A DNA stretch of 64,000 nucleotides. Origin: Heterohyrax brucei (lineage: Eukaryota > Chordata > Mammalia > Hyracoidea > Procaviidae). The position numbers were made by a program, and so were the translations under genes. The notes beneath the pieces are model-generated. The model did no database searches. It was not told the DNA's origin and was given only the letters and a program-made list of their open reading frames with translations. Each line of letters starts with the position of its first letter. The stretch's first letter is position 1. Location: the NCBI GenBank assembly GCA_028571685.1, contig CM053142.1, positions 126,658,796 through 126,722,795 on the forward strand, given 5' to 3'. Below are positions 1 to 43,295 of the stretch, one piece after another.

Positions 1-689
1 CACAAGGATTAAAATCACACAGCAAGTTGCTGAAAGTCCAGATAAGAATACATAATTCTGTGTATATGTTCTATGTAAGAACTGTCCTAAACTGATACCC
101 CAAGAAGCTTTAAGGACAATAAATCAATCAATACAGAACAGGGCCAATTGTGTTACGGACTATAAGAGGTTCAGAGTATCTCCTGATGGTCAGAGTGGAA
201 ACATAATACACACATTAACTCATTTAAGCTCCTGCAGCACCATTTGAAACGGGAGAGTTTAAGGCAGGAACACAGATGATAAAAGGAGGATGAATCTAGG
301 AGTGGGGACAGTTTGGGGTCAAACGTACAACATGAGTATGTGACAGCAGCAGAACACCTGGTGGCGTGGCTTTCTGAAACTCAGCTTTCAGACAAGGAAG
401 CAGTGTAAAGCCAGAGTGGAAAGGCAGGCTGGTACCCAAGCAGGAACATGCCCTGAGCATCAGGCTGCACAGTTCCTTCTATGAAGAAAAGCAGGCGATG
501 GAAGAAGTTTTTGAGCATACAGTGACACAATCAAGGCTGTACCTTAGAAAAGTTAGTCCCAGGGCAGAATGGAATGAAATGGAGACAGGGAGTCCAGGTT
601 AGGAGGCAATCTTCCGATGCTCTGAATGCTAACTATTCTTAGGAGGCAATCTTAGGAGCCAACTATTCAAGTCTGTTTTGCAGTCTATT

Positions 690-790
690 AACAATACCTG
701 GGAGCTTATTAAAAACACAGAATCTCAGGCCCCACTTTAGCCCTAAGGAGCCTCAGTCTGCATTTTCATAGAATCCTGTGGTGATTCACT
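690..790 (-). mobile_element. MER5-type hAT fragment
   Basis: Reads CTGGGAGCTTATTAAAAACA then CAGAATCTCAGGCCCCAC, matching the middle of MER5A/B-like non-autonomous hAT elements shared by placental mammals. In intron 10 of GNS. Confidence 0.6.
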
Positions 791-793
791 TCT

Positions 794-929
794 TCAAGTC
801 AATTCAGACTCCACAGTGACCCTGCAGGACACAGGAGACCTGCCCCACAGGGTTTGTAAGGAGCAGCTGGGGGAACTGAACTGCCAATCTTTGGTAAGCA
901 GCCCAGCTCTTCACTGCCACTGGAGCTCC
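794..929 (-). mobile_element. AfroSINE, old and diverged
   Basis: Tail ATTCAGACTCCACAGTGACCC through to head CACTGGAGCTCC on the plus strand, so the element points left. Much diverged from the younger copies. Confidence 0.7.
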
Positions 930-1384
930 GTGGTCCTTTGGTGCATGTTAGAATTGGAGAAGCCCTGCTTTCAAACTCGTCCTCCAACTGTGATGTGAGT
1001 ATGCAAACTCGCTGGTCTCAATGGAGATGGAGAGCACCTGTGGTTTAACAAGCCACACAAGTACTTCTCAAGAACACTGCTCTCAAGAACCAGTGCTCAG
1101 GTACCTGTCACTGCAGTAGGAAATGGGCCACAGCCGTCTGGACATGGAGAGTCTGTTGTTCTACAGTGAAAGCTGGACAATGCTGTGCACCTCAGGGTCT
1201 TAGCTGTCAGGAGTCATAGATTTCAGAAGCCAGCAACTCCTCTGTAAGTACTCACCCTGCCAATCCTGAGTCTGGAAGCTAAGAGTCAGGGCAAAACTTA
1301 TCTATTAGACCTGAATAGATTTCAAAACCTCCTACTTGGGTGTCAGAGTGTCCAGAGGCTAAGAGAGTATCTGAGGAGTCTAAA
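930..1384. other. Intron 10 sequence, nothing clear
   Basis: Intronic sequence. Short MER5-like stretches near 1035-1065 are too weak to bound; I see no gene or other element. Confidence 0.4.
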
Positions 1385-1535
1385 CCAGTGGTTCTCTGCT
1401 GCATATCAGAATCACCACAGAGCTTTAAAAACCCCAAGAGCCAGGCTGTTACCTCATGGCAATTAAATCACAGTCTTTGGAGGTGACACGTGGGCATTTG
1501 TATTTTAGTGTCCCAGGTGATTCTACTGTGTGACC
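1385..1535 (+). mobile_element. MER5A-like hAT element
   Basis: Starts CCAGTGGTTCTCTGCTGC, continues CAGAATCACC and ends near CCCAGGTGATTCTACTGTGT, the order expected of MER5A. Confidence 0.65.
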
Positions 1536-1835
1536 AAATCTGAGATGAACAGTACACAGTGTATGGCTGCATGCCAGTTATTAACTGAAAAATAGTTAAC
1601 AGATACAAAACTTCTCCTTACTGACCTATAGATTCAATGCATTTGCTATCAAAGTCCAATGTGATTTTTCAGGTAATCTGAAAAGCCGATTCAAAAGTTT
1701 ATGTGAAGACCTCTACAGGTGATAAAGGCCTTTATCCTTTATCATGACTGAAGTAATCTTTCTGCATTCACTTTTGGCCTTTTTTGATTCTTCTGTGACT
1801 TGACTCATCATCAAATATGTCTTAGAAGTAAAGTC

Positions 1836-2095
1836 AGAATGCCCCTTAGCAGGATGGTGAGACTTCATCTCACATATTTAGACATGCTCTCAGGAGAGAT
1901 TAGACCCTGGAGAAGTACATGCTTGATCAAGAAGAGGGTCAGTGAAAAAGAGGAAGGCCCTCAATGAGACAGACTGACACAGTGGCTGCCACCAATGGGC
2001 TCAGACACGGCAACGACTGTGCAGATGGCTCAGTACCAGGCGGTGTTTCATTCTGTTGTATACAGGATCTCGCTAAGGTGAGATCGACTTGCCAA
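1836..2095 (+). mobile_element. RTE-class LINE, 3' fragment
   Basis: Contains GGGTCAGTGAAAAAGAGGAA, then CAATGAGACAGACTGACACA and GTGTTTCATTCTGTTGTATA, all from the 3' end of the afrotherian RTE. Only the end of the ORF and the tail are present. Confidence 0.85.
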
Positions 2096-2400
2096 TATCT
2101 AACAACAATCTTTTGTCCATTTTTCTTCTGTGACAATCTTAGATTTCTAAGAGCTCATGTTAGGACTAATTACCCTTTTTTCCCTAGTTTGTCACTTGTC
2201 TTAAATTTTGCTATGCTCAGGGTTTTTTGGTGGAGAGGAGGAAGACACAGAACTCCAGTGGTTATATGGGGTCCATCAGTCCTTTCAGAAAATTCCTTCC
2301 TACCACCAGATCAGAGAAAGTCTATTCCCTGTCCCAGAATGGTTTTACTTGGTTTATTTCAAAATCTTGGCTTATGGCTGATCAAGGATTTTATACTCAC

Positions 2401-33809
<31,409 letters not shown>

Positions 33810-33951
33810 GGCGGACAGGGCGCCGGGAGGACCCAGAGACCGGTGGAGGGACGCGCTGGGGGCGGGAGGGCGAAAGCCTGGTAAGGCGCTGGGAGAAGAG
33901 GCTTGCAGTCAAGGCCAGGCTTGGGGTCAGGCGTTTTCTCTGAAGGCGCGA

Positions 33952-33959
33952 TCACGTGA
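33952..33959. promoter_or_regulatory. Second CLEAR-like E-box, TCACGTGA
   Basis: The eight-base core matches the CLEAR consensus; the two flanking bases differ (A..G). It lies about 145 bases upstream of the GNS ATG and 39 bases from the perfect site, centre to centre. It may fall in the promoter or in the 5' untranslated region. Confidence 0.7.
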
Positions 33960-33989
33960 GCCGGGACAGAGGGCGGAGCACGCCGAGTG

Positions 33990-33999
33990 GTCACGTGAC
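33990..33999. promoter_or_regulatory. CLEAR element, perfect GTCACGTGAC
   Basis: A ten-base palindrome identical to the CLEAR consensus bound by TFEB, TFE3 and MITF in lysosomal gene promoters. It lies about 180 bases upstream of the GNS ATG within the CpG-rich promoter. Confidence 0.85.
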
Positions 34000-34227
34000 G
34001 GCGGTCTCGGAGTAGCCCGGGCGGGGCGTGGCTGCGGGCGGAAAAGGAGGGAGGACTGTAGCAGCCCGGAGCGGAGACCGCGGGAGTGACGGAGAAGCAG
34101 GGGAGGAGCGACTTGATCGCAAAACGAGCGCGAAATCCAGGCTTGTCTCATTGTGAAGCTCTGCTTGGGACCTATTTCTGACTGTGAGATGAAAGGACCA
34201 AAGTGGAGGGATTAGATGAAAAAATAC

Positions 34228-34390
34228 CCAAACCCAAACCCAGTGCCGTCCAGTCGATGCTGACTCATAGGACCCTATAGGACAGAATAGAACTGCCCCA
34301 TAGAGCCTCCAAGGAAGCACCTGGCAATTGGAACTGCCGACCTTTTGGTTAGCAGCCGTAGCATTTAATCGCTATACCACTAGGGTTTCC
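34228..34390 (-). mobile_element. AfroSINE
   Basis: Complete, from AAACCCAGTGCCGTCCAGTC to CACTAGGGTTTCC. It lies just outside the GNS promoter and marks the edge of the CpG-rich region. Confidence 0.95.
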
Positions 34391-34520
34391 AGATGAAAAG
34401 ATAGGAGTCGTTCAGTGGTAGCCGATTGAAAGAAAAAGGAGAAATGTGGCTACTAAATATTAAGATCAGCTAGTGGTTGAAGTATGATCCCTATCATATT
34501 TAGACCCAGGTCCAAATTAA

Positions 34521-34665
34521 CCAAACCAAACGAAACCCAGTGTCGTTGAGTAGATTCCCACTCAACAGCGACACTATAGGACAGAGCAGAACTCTTATTT
34601 AGAGTTTCCAAGGAGTGCCTGGCAGATTCACACCTTCTGATTAGCAGATGTAGCACTTAACCACA
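34521..34665 (-). mobile_element. AfroSINE
   Basis: AAACCCAGTGTCGTTGAGTA to TAGCACTTAACCACA; head end short. Confidence 0.92.
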
Positions 34666-35360
34666 ACCTCCTACACTCAGGTCAGCAAACACTTTTTGAA
34701 AGCTGTTAAGCTTAATAAATTTTGAATCTTCTCTTCAACTTGTGAGGTAGTATTAACGTTTCGTTTTGCTCAGCTATTCAAAGAAATGTCAGCTATTAAT
34801 TCCAAGCCCTATGTATTTATGCTATTCTACCGATGAAAGTGCTTAGAAACAAATCAAAACCAAAACACGAGCTGTGATATCCTGACACTTTTAGTTTAAT
34901 AATCTGTGGTGAATTTTTGAGATCCTACTTAGAAATGCTAGGGTGAGAAGGCCCAGCCTAACACACTTTGAAACATTCTGAAATGATAAACAACTTATTT
35001 TATCATCCACATCCAGGGTCAAGTTTCTTAAATTATCTCTGAAGTTATTTCTTGGAAAAGAGACAGCTGAGACCCAATTCAAGGGCATGTGCAGATGAGA
35101 TACGTGTTACTGCTGTATATCCTTCCAATTGGGTCACCAGAGAGCTACTACAATCAGAAATTTGAACCAAGGAAGCAACAAACTGCACATGTGCAACACC
35201 CCATAACAAGTCCTGCTGCTAGTCCCAGAAGCCCCTGTGGATTAAACCATCTTGAAGTCTGGGTGTCTACACAGCCAAAGGATAAGCAGCTGCCTGCCAA
35301 AAAACAAAATGCTTCAGATCCACGTGGCTGATTTGTTGTTTCCAGTTATGCCCTGGGTGT
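34666..35360. other. Intergenic sequence, no clear feature
   Basis: Possibly the upstream part of the LTR-like fossil that continues after 35535, but I cannot show it. Confidence 0.35.
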
Positions 35361-35534
35361 AACCAAAACCAAATCCAGTGCCATTCCGTTGATTCTAACT
35401 CATAGTGACCCTATAGGTCAGAATAGAACTGCCCCGTAGAGTTTCTGGGGAGTACCTGAAGGATCTGAACTGCAGACCTTTTGGTTAGCAGTCAGTGGCA
35501 CTTAACCACTAGGCCCACTTAACCACAGGATTTC
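35361..35534 (-). mobile_element. AfroSINE
   Basis: AAATCCAGTGCCATTCCGTT to CCACAGGATTTC. The bases CCCACTTAACCA repeat part of the head. Confidence 0.93.
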
Positions 35535-35539
35535 CTAGA

Positions 35540-35715
35540 GGGGCTATAAAAACCCAACCCCGAATTTGCTTAGTGGTGCAGCCTGCTGGAGTGCTATATA
35601 CTCTGCTGCTGTCCACTTTGAAGTGCTTTCGTTTTCCAATAAAGATTTCCCCCACGGCCAGCCAAATCTCTCTGAGTATTCTTTCTAGACCCTTGAGGGT
35701 CTTCAGAGACTTCGG
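35540..35715 (+). mobile_element. LTR-like fossil (R/U5-type region)
   Basis: A CTATAAAA box, a CCAATAAAG polyadenylation-like signal about 90 bases later and a CT-rich tail give the look of an ERV LTR 3' half. Family and left end unknown; probably old. Confidence 0.35.
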
Positions 35716-37916
35716 TAACAGATGTACACATGGAACAAAAACAAAATCCCTGAAGTACATTAGCACATTATTAAGTAATCTCAGGGAGGAAACTTCCCTG
35801 AGACCCAGAACTGCAAACATTTTTGTGGTTACTCTACTAAAATGTATGAAAATGTAATCATTCTCAGCAAGGTGAACCTGTCAAGTCTATTTTAACTCAG
35901 TACTGTGGGGTGACAATGAATGGGATGCCATTCCTCTTCAATTTTTTATTCCAGGCATAGTAGACCATATGATTATGATGGTTTATTCAAAATGGACAAT
36001 TCTAGTCCATTTCAGCTTATTAATGTATAGGATATTAGTCTTTATGCATCTCATTTCATCTTGAAGACTTCCAATTTTTCTAGATTCATACTTCGTACAT
36101 TTTACTTTTTAATAATGAGTGGATGTTTGCAGCTGTTTCTTCTCCTTCAGAGTCATGCCACATCAACAAATGAATCTCTCTGAAGCTTGACTCTATCCAC
36201 TTCACTGAGGAGGCAACTCTTCCCCAATTGTATTTTGAGAGCCTTCTAGCCTGAGGGGCTCATCTTCTGGCACTATATCAGTCAACATTCTGCTGTTATT
36301 CATAAAGTTTTCACTGGCCAATATTTTTCAGAAATAAGCTGTCGGGTCCTTCTTCCTAGTTTTCTTTGTCTGGAAGCTTAGCTGAAAACTGTGCACCATG
36401 GGTGACTCTGCTAGTATTTAAAACATCAGTGGCATAGCTTCCAGCATAACAGGAACATGCAAGCCACCCGACAACAGATTGGAAGATGAGTATTCATTGT
36501 GAAAAAGAACATTTCAATACCTGAAGTACAACCATATCAGTGATAATATCCATATGCGTACAAGGAACACAAGTTATATGACTGTTATTCTGATTTACAC
36601 ATCAACCACTAATGTCAAAGATGAAGATATTGAAGATGTTTACCAACTTTTGCAGTCTGAAATTGATCAAACATTTATACAAGACCCACGGATAATTGCC
36701 AGTCCCTGAAATGCAAAAGTTGTAAACCAAAGAAGAAGGTTTGGGAGTTGTAAAATACAGCTTTGGTGATGGAAATCATGCCAGAGATTGCATGATAGAA
36801 TTTTGCAAGACCAATGACTTCTTCATTATAAAAAATAATGAAGAACATAAATGACAACTATACTCCTGGACCTTGCTGGATGGAATAAACAGTTACCACA
36901 TTGACTACATCTGTGGAAAAAGGCAATGGAGAGCTCAGTATTGTTAGTCAGAACAAGGCCAGGGCCAACTCTGGAGCTGAGTATCAATTTTTCACATGCA
37001 AGTTTAAGCTGAAGATAGTTAAATCAAGCCCATGAGAGCCAAAATAGGATCCTGAGTCTACTCCACCTGTATTTAAATAAAGATCATCTCAAGAACAGAT
37101 TTGATGCACTGAACATTAATGACTGAAGACCAGATGAGTTGGGGGAGGACATCAAGAATGAAGAGGGCAAAAGATCATTAAAAAGACAGAAAAGAAAGAA
37201 AAGCCCAAAACAGATGTCAGAAACATTCTGAAACTTAGTCTTGAATGTAGAGTAACTAAACTGAATGGAAGAAATGATGAAGCAAGAGAGCTGAATGGAA
37301 GATTTCAAAGGGCAGCTCAAGAAGTTGAAAGTATTGCAGTGAAACGTGCAAAGACCTGGAATTATAAAACCAAAAACCTTTCTCAAGCTGAAAAAAAACT
37401 GAAGAAAAAGTTCAAGCCTGTAGCCAAAATACCGAATGATTCTGTGGGGAAAATGTTGAATGATGCAGGAAGCATCAAAAGAAGACAGAAGGAATAAACA
37501 GTCACTGTACCAAAAAGGATTGGTCAACATTCAGCCATTTCGGAAGGCGGCATATGATCAAGAACTGATAGTGCTGAAGGAAGACATTCAAGCTGCACCA
37601 AAGGCATTGGCAAAAAATAAGGCTTTAGGAATTGACAAATAGCAACTGAGTTGTTTCAAGTCATGGACGCAGTGCTACAGGTGTTCACTCATTTATGCAG
37701 ACAAATTTGGAAGAAAACTACCATATCAAGTGACTGTAAGAGATCCATACTGGTGCCCATTTGAAAGAAAAGTGATCTATCACGTGTGGAAATATCATAC
37801 AACATTAGTAATATAAAATGCAAGTAAAATTTTGCTGAAGATAGTTCAACAGTGGTTGCAGCAGCACATCATCAGGGAACTGCCAGAAATTCAAGCTGGA
37901 TTCAGAAGCAGACATG

Positions 37917-38441
37917 TGTTTTAGTCAGCTAGTGCTGCTCTAACAGAATTAGCACAGGCTGGATGACTTTAACAAAGGAAGGTTCATTTTTACACAGTCC
38001 AGTAGGCTACAAGTCCAAATTCAGGATGTCTGCTCCAGGAGAAGGCTTTCCCTACTGTTGACTCTGGAGACAAGGCCAGTATTGCATCAGTCTTTTTCGA
38101 GGAAGCACCTTGGCACAGTAACCGCAGGTCTGAAGGACACAGTCTTCTCCCCGTGCTGCTTTCTTGATGGTGTAAGGTTCCCAATTATCTGCTGGTTTCC
38201 CTTTCCTTTTATCTCTTGTAGGCTGAAAGGATTAAGGGTGGGGCAAGCCATAATCCAGGGAAACTCCCTTTGCAGTAGAGCAGGGAGGCGATTTTATAAA
38301 GGGATTTACAATCCCATCCTAATCCTTTAACATATATCTCAGGCAAATCACAAAATGGAAGACAGTCACAGAATACTGGAAATCATGGCCTAGCCACATG
38401 GCTATGCGTATTTTTGGGGGGACACAATTCAATCCATGACA
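37917..38441 (-). mobile_element. Solitary MaLR-like LTR inside the RTE copy
   Basis: TG...CA ends, antisense body like MLT1/MST-type LTRs (CTCTAACAGAATTAGCAC, then GGGGGACACAATTCAATCCA). Flanked by ACATG and GCGTG, a diverged 5 bp duplication of the ACGTG expected at this point in the RTE. A fossil. Confidence 0.75.
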
Positions 38442-38943
38442 GCGTGGAACAAGGAATATCACTGCTGAGGACAGATGAATCTTGGCTGACAGCAGAGACT
38501 GCCAGAAAGATGTTTACTTGTATTTTATGGACTATGCAAAGACATTCAACTGTGTGGATCATAAAAAATTATGGATAATATTTCAAAGGTGGAAATTCCA
38601 GAACACCTAATTGTGCTCATGTAGAACCTATACGTAGATCAAGAGGCAGTTGTTTGAACAGACTGAGGGTGTACTGGGTAGTTTAAAATCAGGAAAGATA
38701 TGCATGAACATTGTATCTTTTCACCATACCTATTCAGTCTGTATAGTGAACAAAGAATCTGAGAAGTCAGACTATATGAAGAAGAACCAGGTGTCAGTAT
38801 TGGGGGAAGATTCATTAACTGTGATATGCAGATTACATAACCTTGCTTTCTGAAATTGAAGAGGACTTGAAGCACTTAGTGATGAAGATCAAAGACTACA
38901 GCCTTCAGTGTGAATTACACCTCAACATAATACAAATTTTCTC

Positions 38944-39606
38944 ACAAAGTGAGTGGTATCTAGGGTCTTAAAAGCTAGCAAGCTGCCATCTGAGGTACAA
39001 CAAATGGTCCCAGCTCAACAGGAATATATGATCATCAAGGACAAAACAACATGGGGGAAAGAGAACCCAGAAGACAGAAAGACTCATGTGAATGGGTGAC
39101 TACATCAACAAGTGACCAGAAGAACCAGAAGGTACCTGGCCACCACCAGTGACAGCTGTGATGGAGCTCACAAAGTTGAGTCTCAGTGGCAACCTGAAAT
39201 TAAAAAGGGGTGCACCCTGAGAACTCCACTAAAAGACCACAATTGATGGTCTGAAGGCGTGGTGGCTCCCCTGGGAGCATGGCCCCTAGACCTGATGCTG
39301 CCCCTTTTTATAAATCATTACTGAGGTCAACTCCTGGAACAGGAATGGATTGCACTTGGTGACACATTGTGGGTGCACTTTATGGTTCTGTGTATCAATG
39401 GGATGTCATCCTACTAGCCGTTTACTAGAGGAGAGTGGAGAGGGTGGGAAGAGGGGACAGGAGATTCTTAAGAGGATATGACATGTATAGAAAAGAAAGG
39501 AGGAGTGTGCTGTCACCAGGCAAGGAGAGCTGTAGGGGCTGCACATAGATGGGCATGCAAATTTAAACTAGATTATACCCTTTCACTCAATCAAAATAAA
39601 TAAAAG
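38944..39606 (+). mobile_element. L1 3' end inside the RTE copy
   Basis: The same L1 3' UTR type (GTGAGTGGTATCTAGGGTCT ... GTGTGCTGTCACCAGGCAAG). The RTE phrase around AAAATCCTCACAACTGG is repeated in diverged form on both sides, a target duplication. Confidence 0.82.
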
Positions 39607-40037
39607 AAAAAACAAAAATCTGGCACAACTGGGCCAATAATCATCATCATGATAAAGTGAGAGAAGACTGAAGTTGTCAAAGATTTCATCTGATGTGGAT
39701 CCAGAATCAGCGCTCATGGAAACAGCAGTCAGTAAATCAGAGGATGCATTGCAGTGGGCAAGTTTGCTGCAAAAAACTCGTTAAAGAGTTAAAAAGCAAA
39801 GATGTCACTTTAAGGAATAAGGTACACCTGACTCAAGCTGTGCTATTTTCAGCTGCCTCATATCTGACTCAACGGCACTTGGCTGGCTTGGCATATGCAT
39901 GGGAAAGCTGGACAATGAATAAGGAAGAGTGAGAAAGAATGGATGACTTTGAATTATGGTGGTGTGAGGAATACTGAATATACAATGAACTGCCGGAAAG
40001 GTGAACAAATCGGTTTCAGAGGAAGTGCAGCTAGCTG

Positions 40038-40533
40038 TGTCATGGGTTGAATTATATCTCCCCAAAAATGTGTGTATCATTTGGCTGAGCCACCATTCCT
40101 GGTACTGCATGATTTTTCTATACATTGTAAATCCTTCCTCCATGAAGTTAATGAGGGAGGATGGGTGGTGGTTCTATTAGTGAGACCGGAGTCAATCCAT
40201 AGATTGTGTTGTGCTTTGAGTCAGTCTCTTGGGATATAACGGAAAGGGAAGCAAGCAGAGAGTTGGGGGACTCATACCAGCCAGAAAGACGCAGTGCCTG
40301 GAGCAGGGCACATCCTTTGGAAAGGACTTCTGGTCCCTGAATCTCAGAATCTCCCAGTCCAGGAGAAGACTCACAACAAGGAGCTTTCTTCAGAGCCAGC
40401 AGAGAAAGACTTCCCTTAGAGCTAGCATCCTGAATTTGGACTTTTAGCTTGCATTTCTGTGAGAAAACAAATTTCTCTGTTAAACCATCCACTTGTGGTA
40501 TTTCTGTTACAGCAGCGCTAGATGACTAAGACA
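40038..40533 (+). mobile_element. Solitary MaLR-like LTR inside the RTE copy
   Basis: Starts TGTCATGGGTTGAATTATAT and ends GACTAAGACA, flanked on both sides by the exact 5 bp AGCTG. The RTE sequence continues directly after. Family by resemblance to MLT1/MST-type LTRs; a fossil. Confidence 0.8.
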
Positions 40534-40820
40534 AGCTGGAATGTTCCTTAGAAACAAGGTTGGCAAGACTTTGTCTCATGTATTTTGGACATATTATCTG
40601 GAGTAACCATTCCTTAGAGAAAGGCTTTGTGCTTGGTAAAGTAGAGGGTCAGCAAAAGAAATGAAGGTCCTCAACTCTGCAGATGGATTGACACAGTGGT
40701 TGCAACAATGGGCTCAAGCATAGCAAGGATTATGAGGATGCCACAGGGTTAGACAGTGTTTCATTTTGTCATGTACAGAGTCACTATGAGTCAAAACTGA
40801 CACGATGACACCTAACAACA

Positions 40821-41473
40821 GGATGTATACCCTTGCTCCTAACAAGTATAGTCTCTCTAAACTGGGTGGTCAGACAAGAAATGCCTCTTAAAACTCATGG
40901 AAGCACTGTACTTCAGGTTAAAAGTAATTGTGAAAGTACTTTGGAAAGTCATATATGCAACTATAGAGCTTTATGAAAAAGGAATGGTGCCTTGTTTTTA
41001 CTATGTTTTCAAAAGTGATCTTTAGAAGGCAAGAGAGTCTTAAAAAATGCTACAAAATTCTGCTGCAAGAAAGAATTGTGCTGGGAATCTAGTCAGATTA
41101 GTTTCTAAAATCATTGGACACTTGATTGTAGCCTCTGTATAGGTAATTTTGTGAGCTAGTAGGATAACTAACTTCTGTTTGTTCAAATGGCAAGACATCC
41201 AGGAAGGCTTTCTGACACACACACACCAACCCACCCACCCACCCCCCCCCACCCCCCCACACACAAATAGGATTGTTCCATCTGCACTGATGCCCCAAAT
41301 TTAAAAATTATGTCACTATTTTTGATGTAAGACTAAACTGCAAGCTGTTTAAGGCCAGAGACAGTGCCAACGTTGTTCCAGGTATCGAGGACACGCTGTC
41401 CTTCTTTCACATCAGAAGTGAATGATCTATCACTATTTTTTTGTTTGTTTTGGTAAGAATGGTATTCATAAGT
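40821..41473. other. Intergenic sequence with a C-rich/CA low-complexity run
   Basis: 41215-41268 is an impure CA and CCCA/poly(C) tract. The rest is unassigned. Confidence 0.6.
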
Positions 41474-41640
41474 TATCTTAGTCCTGCTGTAACAGAAATG
41501 CCACAAATGGAAGTGTTTTTTCTCGTAGTTTATGAGGCTTGGAATTCAGAGTCTGTGTTCTAGGGGAAGCCTTTCTCTCTGTGTTAGCTATGGAGGAAAG
41601 TCCTTGTCTCTTCACAAAGGTCCTTCTGTGGAACTTGCAG
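41474..41640 (-). mobile_element. MaLR-like LTR fragment
   Basis: TAGTCCTGCTGTAACAGAAA and the following body match the antisense MaLR-like LTRs elsewhere here; only one end is present. Fossil. Confidence 0.65.
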
Positions 41641-42150
41641 TCTAGGTGAAAAGAGACAATCTAATAATCACAGATGTAGGAAACTACCAGTTAGGATATG
41701 TGCTATGAAGGAAAAAGTAAAGGGTTTGTACATTTAAGGTGGGAGAGGTGGAGGGTGGGGATGGGTAACTGACCTAGTCTAAGGTGCCTTGAATAAGTAA
41801 AGTTCGAATGATCTGAAAATTGAGCAGGAGATAGCTTTATTCTGGGGTGCTGGGGTGGTAAAATGTCCTCCAAGTAAAGAGTAGAGACTATGCAAAGGCC
41901 TTGAGTTGGTACATTCAAAGAAGTAGACGACATTGTGATTGGATCGGAGGACAAGGAGGGGCTAGATTCTGTATCAAGGATTTTGGTCTTTATCTTAAGA
42001 TTATTTAAAAACACTGAAGGAGTAAAGGAGAGCTACTGTAACTGGATTTTCAGAAGTTGCTTCAGGCTGTGGCAAGCAGAACAGCTTAGAAGAGGCCAGG
42101 AATGGAGAGGGGTAGATCAATTAGATGGAGAGAGATGCTAACAATAGGGA
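41641..42150 (-). mobile_element. L2-class repeat (old)
   Basis: GCAAAGGCCTTGAGTTGGTA, TGGTCTTTATCTTAAGATTA and CTGTGGCAAGCAGAACAG follow the ancient repeat order (GCAAAGGCCCTGAGGCAGGA ... TTTGGCTTTTACTCTGAGTG). Orientation uncertain. Confidence 0.45.
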
Positions 42151-42453
42151 GAACGATAATTTTGGTGAGCCTTAAGTTCATATGCACTTGCAAGGGGCTG
42201 GGAGGAGCTCCTTAAGAAAAAGAATAAAAGAACAAATACAGAATTAGGTACAGAAGTGAGTATACTAAGAAAAGATTTACAATACACATTTTAAAATTTG
42301 AAAAATTAAACAGTATACAATAAAAAATTGCATAATATTTTGATTAACTGCCAGCATACCTTCTTATATTTTTTTGTCTACATTTTATGGCTATGTACTA
42401 CTTGGTCTTCACTCCATGTGACTTTTTGGAAATATTTTCTATAAAATATTATT

Positions 42454-42581
42454 GGAGCCCTGGTGGTGCAGTGGTTAAGAGCTACAGCTGCCAACCAAAA
42501 GATAAGCAGCTCAAATCCACCAGACACTCTTTGGAACCCTATGGGGCAATTCTACTCTGTCCTGTAGGGTTGCTATGAGTT
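42454..42581 (+). mobile_element. AfroSINE, 3'-shortened
   Basis: GGAGCCCTGGTGGTGCAGTG to GTTGCTATGAGTTC; the last 20 or so bases of tail are absent. Confidence 0.92.
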
Positions 42582-42837
42582 CTATAGAGATAATAATGAT
42601 AGTGTATAATATTTCTACTGGTATTAGTTGATCAGTATTTGTTCAGAAATTTTTTTTCACCTCTATAACTCATTATTGGCAAGATATAAATTTTCAGTAT
42701 TGTCAAATGTCCGAAATAAAATTTTATTTCAAAATGGGCATTTCAAGTTTTCTCACAGTTGTGTATTTTTCTCAAAATTATGTATTCTTTGAATTGAGGA
42801 TACTTTTCAGTCATCAATACACTTATTGTCAAGCCAA

Positions 42838-43001
42838 ATAAAATGAAGTCCATTGCTGTTTGAGCTGATTCTGACTCATAGTGACCCAACAGGACAGGGA
42901 ATAACTGCCCCATGGAGTTCTCAGGGGGTGCCTGGTAGATTCAACTGCCTACCTTTTGGTTAGCAGCCATAGCTCTTGACCACTACATCACTGGGGTTTC
43001 C
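42838..43001 (-). mobile_element. AfroSINE
   Basis: GAAGTCCATTGCTGTTTGAG to CACTGGGGTTTCC. Confidence 0.9.
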
Positions 43002-43295
43002 ATACTTACAGTAGTCATGTATTATTAGTTTTATGTTATCTTCATTGATGTCAATAGTTGAGGTAAAATCAGAAAGAAATTTACAGCACTTTAATGTGTT
43101 TATATAATTCACTCTTCTTCATGGATTATCAGACAATCCAATAACCCATTTATTACTTTTATTTGCAATTTATTTTTTCCTTTTAGTGAATTACTGCTTT
43201 GGCTATGGTCTGTTAGAACTCCTGTTACCATTCATTTCTCAGTGTCAGACTAACTTCTCTTAATTTTCTTATTCATTTATCACTTTATTTTAATG
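43002..43295. other. Intergenic sequence, no feature seen
   Basis: Nothing recognised. Confidence 0.3.

Larger units (their letters stand above)
36110..40820 (+). mobile_element. RTE-class LINE with 5' inversion and three later insertions
   Basis: The 3' end (40540-40820) and the RT region (37450-37916, 38442-38943, 39607-40037) read forward. The first part, about 36120-36470, is the element's 5' region in reverse: its complement matches 52090-52400. This is the twin-priming pattern. RT pieces include TTATGGACTATGCAAAGACA (YFMDYAKTF). Insertions: an LTR at 37917-38441, an L1 at 38944-39606 and an LTR at 40038-40533. The reading frame is broken in many places. Confidence 0.88.

Noticed and set aside
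37084-37530. 148-codon minus-strand open frame
   Set aside because: It is the reverse of the RTE coding region, which reads on the plus strand.
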